Assembly: GCF_002563895.1 (NCBI RefSeq) | Contig: NZ_PDJB01000001.1 | Coordinates: 2,897,501-2,961,500 of the forward strand | Reading direction: 5' to 3' | DNA: 64,000 nucleotides | From: Pseudomonas lurida | GTDB taxonomy: Bacteria > Pseudomonadota > Gammaproteobacteria > Pseudomonadales > Pseudomonadaceae | In this document: positions 9,509-16,956 of the stretch, piece after piece | How positions within the stretch are numbered: the stretch's first letter is position 1 | Layout of the letters: each line of letters begins with the position of its first letter | The notes under the pieces: model-generated | The model's input: only the letters and a program-made list of their open reading frames with translations | What the model was told of the DNA's origin: nothing | Databases searched by the model: none | Made by a program: the position numbers and the translations under genes

Positions 9509-9570
9509 TGTAGGAGCGAGCTTGCGCGCGAAATCGTCAACGATATCGCGGGGTCGCCTCGCTCCGTAGT
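9509..9570. repeat. Degenerate REP element
   Basis: The half-unit gtaggagcgagcttgcgcgcga at about 9510-9531 is followed by a weaker inverted counterpart ending cctcgctccgtag. It lies upstream of the MFS gene and next to the ybiT terminator. Confidence 0.6.
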
Positions 9571-9580
9571 TGAAAGCAAA

Positions 9581-9606
9581 AAGCCCCGTCGCAATGGACG
9601 GGGCTT
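9581..9606 (-). terminator. Rho-independent terminator of ybiT
   Basis: Perfect 10-bp stem (9581-9590 with 9597-9606) around a six-base loop. On the minus strand it is followed by TTTT, about 40 bp after the ybiT stop. Confidence 0.88.
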
Positions 9607-9643
9607 CTTCTTGCAGCTTGCAGGTTGGCGCTAAAAGCTGCTG

Positions 9644-11230
9644 TTAAAACACGACGCCTTGGCTGCGCAGGTAGTCGTCATAGGTGCCGCTGAAGTCGAT
9701 CACGCCGGTGGCGCTCAACTCGATGATGCGGGTGGCCAGGGACGATACGAACTCGCGGTCGTGGCTGACGAAGATCAACGTGCCCGGGTAGTTCTCCAGC
9801 GCCAGGTTGAGTGCTTCGATGGACTCCATGTCCAAGTGGTTGGTTGGTTCGTCCATGATCAGCACGTTCGGCTTTTGCAGGATCAGCTTGCCGAACAACA
9901 TGCGGCCTTGCTCACCACCGGAGATCACTTTGACCGACTTCTGGATCTCGTCGTTGGAGAACAGCATGCGACCCAGGGTGCCACGGATCATTTGCTCGCC
10001 TTGCGTCCACTGGCCCATCCAGTCGAACAACGTGACGTCGTCTTCGAAGTCATGCGCATGGTCCTGGGCGTAGTAGCCCAGTTCCGCAGCGTCGGTCCAC
10101 TTGATGCTACCGGCGTCCGGGGTCAGTTCGTTGACCAGCGTGCGCAGCAGGGTGGTCTTGCCGATACCGTTCGGGCCGATGATCGCCACGCGCTCGCCGG
10201 CCTCAACCTGGAAGCTGAAGTCCTTGAACAGCGGCTTGCCGTCGAAACCTTTGGCCATGCGCTCGACGATGACCGCCTGGCGGTGCAGTTTCTTGTTCTG
10301 TTCGAAACGGATGAACGGGCTCACACGGCTCGAAGGCTTGACCTCGGCCAGCTGGATCTTGTCGATCGCCTTGGCGCGGGAGGTGGCCTGCTTGGCTTTC
10401 GAGGCGTTGGCCGAGAAGCGGCTGACGAACGATTGCAGTTCGGAGATCTGCGCTTTTTTCTTGGCGTTGTCCGACAGCAATTGCTCGCGGGACTGGGTCG
10501 CCACGGTCATGTACTCGTCGTAGTTGCCCGGGAACAGGCGCAGCTCGCCGTAGTCCAGGTCAGCCATGTGGGTGCACACGCTGTTCAGGAAGTGACGGTC
10601 GTGAGAGATGATGATCATCAGGCTGGAGCGCTGGGTCAGGATGTTTTCCAGCCAGCGGATGGTGTTGATGTCCAAGTGGTTGGTCGGTTCGTCGAGCAAC
10701 AGCACTTCAGGGTCGGAGAACAGCGCCTGGGCCAGCAATACACGCAGCTTCCAGCCTGGCGACACTTCGCTCATCGGGCCGAAATGCTGTTCCAGGGGAA
10801 TGCCCAGGCCCAGCAGCAGTTCACCGGCACGGGATTCAGCGGTGTAGCCGTCCATCTCGGCGAACTCGGTTTCCAGCTCGGCCACTGCCATGCCGTCTTC
10901 TTCGCTCATTTCCGGCAGCGAGTAGATGCGGTCGCGCTCGGCCTTGACCTTCCACAGTTCTTCGTGGCCCATGATCACGGTGTCGAGCACGGTGAATTCT
11001 TCGTAGGCGAACTGGTCCTGGCGCAGTTTACCCAGGCGTACGTTCGGCTCCAGCATGACCTGGCCGCCGGACGGATCGAGGTCACCACCGAGGATTTTCA
11101 TGAAGGTCGACTTGCCGCAACCGTTGGCACCGATCAGACCATAACGGTTGCCAGCGCCGAACTTGACCGAGACGTTCTCGAAGAGCGGCTTGGCGCCGAA
11201 CTGCATGGTGATGTTAGCTGTGGAGATCAA
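9644..11230 (-). CDS. ybiT: ABC-F ATPase YbiT
   Basis: A 528-residue soluble protein with two ATP-binding cassettes and no membrane segments, an ABC-F translation factor acting at the ribosomal E site. Walker A motifs are GANGCGKS at 34-41 and GPNGIGKT near 350; both halves carry [11 protein letters not shown] or [10 protein letters not shown]. The first signature is SPGWK rather than LSGGQ, and the second is ISGGEQ. The deviating first signature also occurs in E. coli YbiT, so it is a family trait. The start is a TTG at 11230, immediately after an in-frame stop, so no earlier start is possible. Confidence 0.92.
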   Translation of the reverse strand: MISTANITMQFGAKPLFENVSVKFGAGNRYGLIGANGCGKSTFMKILGGDLDPSGGQVMLEPNVRLGKLRQDQFAYEEFTVLDTVIMGHEELWKVKAERDRIYSLPEMSEEDGMAVAELETEFAEMDGYTAESRAGELLLGLGIPLEQHFGPMSEVSPGWKLRVLLAQALFSDPEVLLLDEPTNHLDINTIRWLENILTQRSSLMIIISHDRHFLNSVCTHMADLDYGELRLFPGNYDEYMTVATQSREQLLSDNAKKKAQISELQSFVSRFSANASKAKQATSRAKAIDKIQLAEVKPSSRVSPFIRFEQNKKLHRQAVIVERMAKGFDGKPLFKDFSFQVEAGERVAIIGPNGIGKTTLLRTLVNELTPDAGSIKWTDAAELGYYAQDHAHDFEDDVTLFDWMGQWTQGEQMIRGTLGRMLFSNDEIQKSVKVISGGEQGRMLFGKLILQKPNVLIMDEPTNHLDMESIEALNLALENYPGTLIFVSHDREFVSSLATRIIELSATGVIDFSGTYDDYLRSQGVVF

Positions 11231-11371
11231 TTACTTTACCTATCAATGGGTTGCGAGCGTGACGGCAGGGCCTTCAGGCATGCGTCAACAGCGACATCAA
11301 GGCGCGAAACCCGGTCGCTGAGCAGAAAATTGGGGATGTGTGTTGGAATTTGGCGCGCATTGTCGCATATG

Positions 11372-12610
11372 TCAGGCGACAGTTGTATGTCGAGCGAAGG
11401 AAGGTTTCTCCAACGTCTCCGGCATCGCCAGCCATAACAGCGCCAAGGCCGCTGCGGCCACACCGGCCAGGGTCAGGAACGCGGCGTTGTAGCCGGCCTG
11501 CTGCACCACGAAGCCGGCCAGGCTGCTGCTCAGCGCGGCGCCCAGCCCGAATACCGTAGACAGCGCGCCCAGGCTGACGTTGAAGCGTCCGGTGCCCTGG
11601 GTCAGGTCCTTGACGATCACCGGGAACAGCGCGCCGAAAATCCCTGCGCCAATGCCGTCGAGCATTTGCACGGCTACCAGCCAGTAAGGGTCGCTGGACA
11701 AGGTATAGAGCACCCCGCGCAGTGGCAGGATCATGAAGCCAGCCAGCAGAAGGGGTTTGCGCCCCCAGATGTCGGCTTTAAGCCCGACCAGCCAGGCCAT
11801 CGGCACCATCACCAACTGCGCGGCGACGATGCATGCCGAGGTCAGCGGCGTCGCCATCTGCAGGTTAATCTGCGACAGCTTCTGGCTGACCAGCGGCAGC
11901 ATCGCCGCATTGGCCAGGTGGAACAGGGCGCAGCAGATGGCGAACAACAATAGCGGGCGGTTCGCCAGCAACACCTTCATGCCAGAGGGTTGTTCATGAT
12001 CGGTGTGATGCGCCGGGTCGAAACCTCGAGCCACATCGTGGTCGATCGCCTCGGCTGACACGCAACTGATCGCGACGATACTGGCCAACGCCATGAAGGC
12101 CATCAGGTAGAACACCACGACTGGCCCAAACAGGTAAGCCAGGCCCCCGGCCAACAGCGCAGCCACGGCATTGCCGGCGTGATTGAACGTTTCGTTGCGC
12201 CCTGTGCGCCGGGTGAACGCGCGCGGCCCGGTGATGCCCAGGGAGATCGCGCTGATCGCCGGCGCGAACACCGAGGCGGCGACGGCGCTTGCCGCCTGGG
12301 TCAATGCCACCAGGCTGAAAGAGCTGACAAACGGCAGCAGCAGGCAACTGCCGGTCACCACGATAGCGGCCAGGGCAATGACTGCGCGCTTGCTGCGGGT
12401 ACGGTCGATCAGCGCGCCTGCCGGACCCTGGGTGAGGAGGGCGGCGATACCGGCCAGGGTCATGACCACGCCGATACTGGCGGGGTCCCATTTATGTACG
12501 GCCAGCAGGTAGATAGCGAGGTAGGGGCCAAGACCGTCGCGTACGTCCGCCAGGAAAAAATTCAGGCTGTCCAGGGACAAGGTGTTGCGCAGGTCGGAGT
12601 GTCTGGCCAT
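11372..12610 (-). CDS. MFS transporter
   Basis: About 412 residues with twelve hydrophobic segments. It opens with SLDSLNFFLADVRDGLGPYLAIYL, a first-helix pattern shared by a group of uncharacterised proteobacterial MFS proteins, and has the loop GALIDRTRSKR (motif A-like) near residue 70. An in-frame GTG at 12652 would add 14 residues; neither start has a clear ribosome site. The gene is divergent from a methyltransferase gene. Substrate unknown. Confidence 0.8.
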   Translation of the reverse strand: MARHSDLRNTLSLDSLNFFLADVRDGLGPYLAIYLLAVHKWDPASIGVVMTLAGIAALLTQGPAGALIDRTRSKRAVIALAAIVVTGSCLLLPFVSSFSLVALTQAASAVAASVFAPAISAISLGITGPRAFTRRTGRNETFNHAGNAVAALLAGGLAYLFGPVVVFYLMAFMALASIVAISCVSAEAIDHDVARGFDPAHHTDHEQPSGMKVLLANRPLLLFAICCALFHLANAAMLPLVSQKLSQINLQMATPLTSACIVAAQLVMVPMAWLVGLKADIWGRKPLLLAGFMILPLRGVLYTLSSDPYWLVAVQMLDGIGAGIFGALFPVIVKDLTQGTGRFNVSLGALSTVFGLGAALSSSLAGFVVQQAGYNAAFLTLAGVAAAALALLWLAMPETLEKPSFARHTTVA

Positions 12611-12763
12611 GACGAAGTCTTCTGAGTTGGCGTCCAGGGACTGAACACTCACAGCGTTAATGACACGCAGGCGTTGCGTTTAGTTTCGCCCGTTACTTAG
12701 GGTTTTAATCGGCGGGCACTTGGCTTATTTTCTGTGCCCCTGTATGGATTTTCTGGAGAAGCA

Positions 12764-13576
12764 ATGGACATGCCCTCAGCTCAACAGGCGATTGCCAGCA
12801 ACAAAGACGCCTGGGACCAATCTGCCAACCTGCACAAGACCACTGACACCTGGACCGCGCTGCTCAACAGTGTTGGCGATGCGGATTTCTCTTGCCTGGA
12901 TCCCACGCTCACCGGCCTGCTGCAAGACGTCGGCGTGGCCGGCAAGGACGTGGTGCAATTGTGCTGCAACAACGGTCGCGAAAGCCTTTCATTGTTTGGC
13001 CTCGGCGCAGGTTCGGTCGTGGGGGTGGACCAATCGCAGGCGTTCCTGCAGCAGGCCCGCGAGCTGGCGGCTGTCTCGCCGCACGAGCCTGAATTCATTG
13101 AAAGTGATATCCATCACTTGCCGCACTCTTTGCTCGGGCGCTTCGATATTGCGTTGGTGACCATCGGGGTGCTGGGCTGGATGCCGGATGTGGGCTCGTT
13201 CATGCGCCACGTTGCCAGCACGTTGAAACCCGGTGGCACGCTGGTGATGTATGAAACCCACCCGTTCCTGGAGGTGTTCGACCCACGGGCGCAGAACCCA
13301 TTCCTGCCGGCCAGTTCCTACTTTCAGCGCGAACCCTTCGTGCTGCAGGAATCGATTGTCTACGAGGGTCAGGGCGAAGTGGCTGGGCCCACGTCCTACT
13401 GGTACGTGCACACCCTGGGCGATGTGGTCAGTGCCGCGATCTCTGCGCACTTGCAGATCAGCCACCTGCAGGAATACCCCCATTCCAATCGCGAAGAGCT
13501 GTACGACCAGTACGAGCACCAGCCCGCACAACTGCCAATGTGCTTTACCTTGACCGCCACCAAACGTCCCGCTTGA
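12764..13576 (+). CDS. Class I SAM-dependent methyltransferase
   Basis: A 270-residue cytoplasmic protein. The glycine-rich SAM loop is atypical (VVQLCCNNGRESLSLFGLGAG, near residues 68-88) and is followed by GVDQSQAFLQQA, the acidic post-II motif. TLKPGGTLVMYE near 160-171 is the usual motif III. The N-terminus (NKDAWDQSANLHK) is seen in ubiquinone/menaquinone-type and related small-molecule methyltransferases. The ATG at 12764 follows GGAGAAGCA and is preferred over one 30 bases upstream. Substrate unknown. Confidence 0.82.
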   Translation: MDMPSAQQAIASNKDAWDQSANLHKTTDTWTALLNSVGDADFSCLDPTLTGLLQDVGVAGKDVVQLCCNNGRESLSLFGLGAGSVVGVDQSQAFLQQARELAAVSPHEPEFIESDIHHLPHSLLGRFDIALVTIGVLGWMPDVGSFMRHVASTLKPGGTLVMYETHPFLEVFDPRAQNPFLPASSYFQREPFVLQESIVYEGQGEVAGPTSYWYVHTLGDVVSAAISAHLQISHLQEYPHSNREELYDQYEHQPAQLPMCFTLTATKRPA

Positions 13577-13600
13577 GGCGTTTTTCCAAGGGCAAAAAAA

Positions 13601-13622
13601 AGCCCGCGGGGATAGGCGGGCT
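13601..13622 (-). terminator. Rho-independent terminator (minus strand)
   Basis: A 7-bp GC stem (13601-13607 with 13616-13622) with an uninterrupted run of about eight T on the minus strand side. It lies between the convergent methyltransferase and TIGR03067-like genes and serves the latter. Confidence 0.75.
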
Positions 13623-13714
13623 AAGGGATTCACTGGAGTAGGTAGGCTTTACCCTATAGACCCGAAAGTGAAGGGGTTGTGAAAATACTGTCGCAAGTTC
13701 GGATGGCGCATCGT

Positions 13715-14101
13715 TCAGGTACGCCGCACGAAAGTGCGCATGGTTTGACCTGGGCCAGTACTGAACGCGATTGGCCTTGGCATACTTTCATCCGCGGCAA
13801 TGAACACGAACTCATCCCCTTCGAGGCGATAGCTGGCGGGTAGGTGCTTGCCTGCGTCATCCCCTATGGCGTCGATCCAGGTGATGCGCTTGGGAACGGT
13901 GCTGCTGTCCAGAAAAAACCGGCCAGCCAGTAACACCTCGCCGCTGACGGTCTTCACTTCGAAGCGGTCTCCGGTAATAGTAGTGAGTGCACCGGGAGCG
14001 CTGTGGGCATCGGGAGGATTGAGCACGCCGCTGTCTTCGAGGGCGACTTGCTCCCAGGCACCTTGAAGGGCCTGAATATCGGGGTCTGAGATAGATGACA
14101 T
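13715..14101 (-). CDS. TIGR03067-like small protein
   Basis: A 128-residue protein without signal peptide or membrane segment. The order LQGAWEQVALEDSG, then TITGDRFEVKT, AGRFFLD, PKRITWIDAIG and SYRLEGDEFVFI matches the TIGR03067 lipocalin-like domain, first described in Planctomycetes, in which a beta barrel begins with an LQG-x-W strand. Function unknown. AAGGAA lies 7 bases before the ATG. The GC is somewhat lower than in neighbouring genes. Confidence 0.75.
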   Translation of the reverse strand: MSSISDPDIQALQGAWEQVALEDSGVLNPPDAHSAPGALTTITGDRFEVKTVSGEVLLAGRFFLDSSTVPKRITWIDAIGDDAGKHLPASYRLEGDEFVFIAADESMPRPIAFSTGPGQTMRTFVRRT

Positions 14102-14209
14102 ACAAATTCCTTTTTGCTGAAGCGTGATCTGCCTGAGATGTAATCAGGTGTAGGAAAAATCTTATTTTTCAATTGTTAATGCTATTTCTCGTTACCACGA
14201 CAGGCGATT

Positions 14210-14241
14210 GACGTTACCTTGCCTGGCCGCCGGGTAACGTC
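14210..14241. promoter_or_regulatory. Inverted repeat GACGTTACC-N14-GGTAACGTC upstream of wzz
   Basis: The 14102-14469 stretch holds no gene. It contains perfect 9-base arms (14210-14218 and 14233-14241) with a 14-base spacer, and further gttac or gtaac words near 14191, 14245 and 14290. The arms could bind a dimeric regulator of wzz, or form an RNA stem. Nothing else recognisable was found in the gap. Confidence 0.4.
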
Positions 14242-14469
14242 TTGTAACGGACCGTCTTTGCTCTGGGTGTCTGTCAGCAGTGACACCCTTGTAACTGAAA
14301 TGAAAACCCTTGCTGCTTAGGATGGTGAGACTTCAATCAACAAGGGGGTCCTTTGCTGTTAAAGGTCCTCTTGTACCGCCGGTCCGGACGTTGCCCTCTG
14401 TTTATTACGTTGTTATTCAGGTCTGTTGTTTATGGGCGCTGGATGTCAACTCATCAGGGCGTATGAATT

Positions 14470-15786
14470 TTGAACAACACTCCCCAGCTACACCAACACT
14501 TACCGTCGGATGAAATTGATCTCTTTGAACTGTTTCACGCGATCTGGAAGCAAAGAAAACAGGTCATCGGTTGCACCATTCTCGCAGGCCTTCTGGGAGT
14601 AGGCTATGCGTATCTGGCGCCGAAGGTCTACCAGGTCAGCAGTGTGTTGCGGCCTGCGGCAATCAATGAGCTCGATGCCCTCAACCGTTCGGAGGTCTAC
14701 AAGTTGCCTGCGACCGATGCCCTGGCCAAAGTCGGCGCGCAGCTTGAGTCGTATGACGCCCGGTTGGGATTCTTCAGGGCCAACCCCGCGCTGTTCGAGG
14801 CCTTCCAGACACCTGGGCGAAGCCTGGAGCAGAGCTTCGAGGCGTTCAATCGCAACGCGGTCAACCTGGTCCTCCCGGATCCCAAGAAGCCCGGCTCACT
14901 CAACAATTACATCCGCCTGGAAATGCAGTACCCCAGTGGGGTTGACGGCGTAGCGATTCTCAATGGGTTCGTGGCCTACGCCATCGCGCAGGAACGCGAT
15001 CAGGTGGGAGCGGACCTCAAGGTGATCGTCAACAACCGCCTGAACGAGCTCAAGGGCAAGATCGACGCAGCACGGGCCAATTACGAAACGGACAAGGCGT
15101 CGAAGATTGCCAGGCTGCTGGAGGCGGATAAGGTCAAGCGGGCCCAGTTGCAGGATGAGCTCACTGCCTTGCGCTTGCAGATGAAAATGCAGCGTATCAG
15201 TCGCCTTGCAGAATTGGACGAGGCTATCTCCATAGCCAAGTCCATCGGCATCAAGCATCCCACCACGCCTTCTGCAATGGGGGCTGATGCGTCCAATGGT
15301 TCCAGCCAGGTGATGCGTACCGAAGTCACCAATCAAAAAATCCCGCTGTACTTCATGGGCACCGACGCGCTGGAGGCCGAACGGGTGGCGCTAGCGCGAC
15401 GCAGCAATGATGACTTCACCAACAGTCGGGTCGCCGAGATTGGCAAAGAATTGCGCATGCTTGAGGTCAATCGTGAAGTGGAGGTGCTCAAGAGCCGCAA
15501 GGACGAGGACATGTTCCTGCGAGACGTCGAACCACTCTGGGCCGAGGAAGCGCGACTGCGTGGCCTTAATATCGACATGAGCGCACTGAAACTGGTGACA
15601 GTCGATCGCCAGGCTCAAGAACCGTTGGCGCCGATCAAGCCTAGAAAGCCCCTGATCATCGCGTTAAGCCTGGTGGCAGGGCTAATGCTGGGGGTGTTGG
15701 TGGCGCTGATTCAGCATTTTGCGCAAGTGCGTCGGCAAAACGGGCCGCTTTCGGTACTCAATGAGCGTCAGTTGCCACGCCCATAG
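14470..15786 (+). CDS. wzz: Wzz-type O-antigen chain-length determinant
   Basis: A 438-residue inner-membrane co-polymerase setting the modal length of lipopolysaccharide O-chains. Residues 33-51 form the first membrane helix after EIDLFELFHAIWKQRKQV, the usual Wzz N-terminus. A long, partly coiled periplasmic section follows. Near 380-415 the proline-rich segment APIKPRKPLIIALSLVAGLMLGVLVA leads into the second helix. The start is a TTG at 14470; an ATG seven bases upstream is in another frame and stops after 16 codons. No other O-antigen genes are nearby. Confidence 0.88.
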   Translation: MNNTPQLHQHLPSDEIDLFELFHAIWKQRKQVIGCTILAGLLGVGYAYLAPKVYQVSSVLRPAAINELDALNRSEVYKLPATDALAKVGAQLESYDARLGFFRANPALFEAFQTPGRSLEQSFEAFNRNAVNLVLPDPKKPGSLNNYIRLEMQYPSGVDGVAILNGFVAYAIAQERDQVGADLKVIVNNRLNELKGKIDAARANYETDKASKIARLLEADKVKRAQLQDELTALRLQMKMQRISRLAELDEAISIAKSIGIKHPTTPSAMGADASNGSSQVMRTEVTNQKIPLYFMGTDALEAERVALARRSNDDFTNSRVAEIGKELRMLEVNREVEVLKSRKDEDMFLRDVEPLWAEEARLRGLNIDMSALKLVTVDRQAQEPLAPIKPRKPLIIALSLVAGLMLGVLVALIQHFAQVRRQNGPLSVLNERQLPRP

Positions 15787-16038
15787 TAAGGGTTGAACGC
15801 GTCACGGGCGTGCCCCAGGGCAGGCCCGCTCAACACATTCATACGACAGCTTTTCACAATTCTTAGTTAACTTTTGGTTACAACCTGTGGCTAAATAACT
15901 GCCAATGGCCATAGGCCGGTGGTTAAACAGCCGGTTGTGCCGATTGTGTGAATTGTGATTTCAGGTGCTGCTATCCATCCTCGGCCGTTGTGGGCACGCA
16001 GGTGCAGCCTGTTCTCTTCTGACGTGTGACGAAATCCC

Positions 16039-16938
16039 TTGAAACTCATCATTGTAATTCTTTACGTTGCCTCGATTGCGTATGTTCACCTACGTGGCCG
16101 TGTGCGGCACAAGCTGGGCCGCCAGCTCAGCGATCATTCGACGTTCCTGGCACCGATCAACTGCTTTCTTTATCTCTTCTCCAAGCTGCCCAGCCGCCCC
16201 TATTTGTCACCCAGCGATTTCCCGGACCTGACGCCGCTGCAGGAACATTGGGAAGAAATCCGCCAGGAAGGCCAGAACCTGCTGCGCGCGGGTGAGATCA
16301 AGCGTTCGGATCAATACAACGACGTGGGTTTCAACTCGTTCTTCAAATCGGGTTGGAAGCGCTTTTATCTGAAATGGTATGGCGACAGCCACCCGTCGGC
16401 GATGAAGCTGTGCCCGCGTACCACGGCGCTGGTGCAGAGCATTGGCTCGATCAAGGCTGCGATGTTCGCCGAGCTGCCGCCAGGCTCCAAGCTGGTGCGT
16501 CACCGCGATCCGTACGCAGGCTCCTACCGTTATCACTTGGGCCTGGATACGCCGAATGACCCAGGCTGCTACATCAACGTGGATGGCGAAAGCTATTACT
16601 GGCGCGACGGCGAGCCGGTGATGTTCGACGAGACTTATATCCATTACGCCGAAAACACCACCCAGCAGAACCGCATCATTCTCTTCTGCGACATCGAGCG
16701 TCCGATGAAGTACCGCTGGGCGGCTGCGTTCAATCGCTGGTTCAGCCGGACCGTGATGGCCGCCGCGGGCTCGCCCAACGATGCCGGTGACAAGACGGGT
16801 GGGCTCAACCGTGCTTTCACGCGCCTGTACAAGATCCGGCTTCGCGGCAAAGAGCTGAAAAAGCGCAACCGTACGCGCTATTACCTTGAAAAGTGGGCGA
16901 TCTTTGCGGGTCTGGCAGCGATCTTCCTGCTGATCTGA
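16039..16938 (+). CDS. lpxO: LpxO-like lipid A 2-hydroxylase (aspartyl/asparaginyl beta-hydroxylase family)
   Basis: A 299-residue Fe(II)/2-oxoglutarate dioxygenase that adds a 2-hydroxyl to secondary acyl chains of lipid A, at the inner membrane. Hydrophobic ends at residues 1-17 and 285-299 would tether it. Candidate iron ligands are His155 and Asp157 (HRDPYAGSYRYHLGL) and His202 (YIHYAENTT), with Arg212 for 2-oxoglutarate. The gene starts with TTG at 16039. It lies 250 bp after wzz, so two envelope-modifying genes sit together. The intervening gap shows no clear structure. Confidence 0.9.
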   Translation: MKLIIVILYVASIAYVHLRGRVRHKLGRQLSDHSTFLAPINCFLYLFSKLPSRPYLSPSDFPDLTPLQEHWEEIRQEGQNLLRAGEIKRSDQYNDVGFNSFFKSGWKRFYLKWYGDSHPSAMKLCPRTTALVQSIGSIKAAMFAELPPGSKLVRHRDPYAGSYRYHLGLDTPNDPGCYINVDGESYYWRDGEPVMFDETYIHYAENTTQQNRIILFCDIERPMKYRWAAAFNRWFSRTVMAAAGSPNDAGDKTGGLNRAFTRLYKIRLRGKELKKRNRTRYYLEKWAIFAGLAAIFLLI

Positions 16939-16956
16939 AGACGCTGCGGGCGCCGT

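Noticed and set aside
9659..11437. A 592-codon plus-strand frame opposite ybiT, and a similar 823-codon frame opposite mexF (34824-37295)
   Set aside because: Both are antisense shadows produced by high-GC codon bias; the minus-strand proteins have full domain support.
14310..14513. A 67-codon frame ending inside the wzz start
   Set aside because: No domain or ribosome site upstream; only its last ATG (14463) is of interest as a possible overlapping start.
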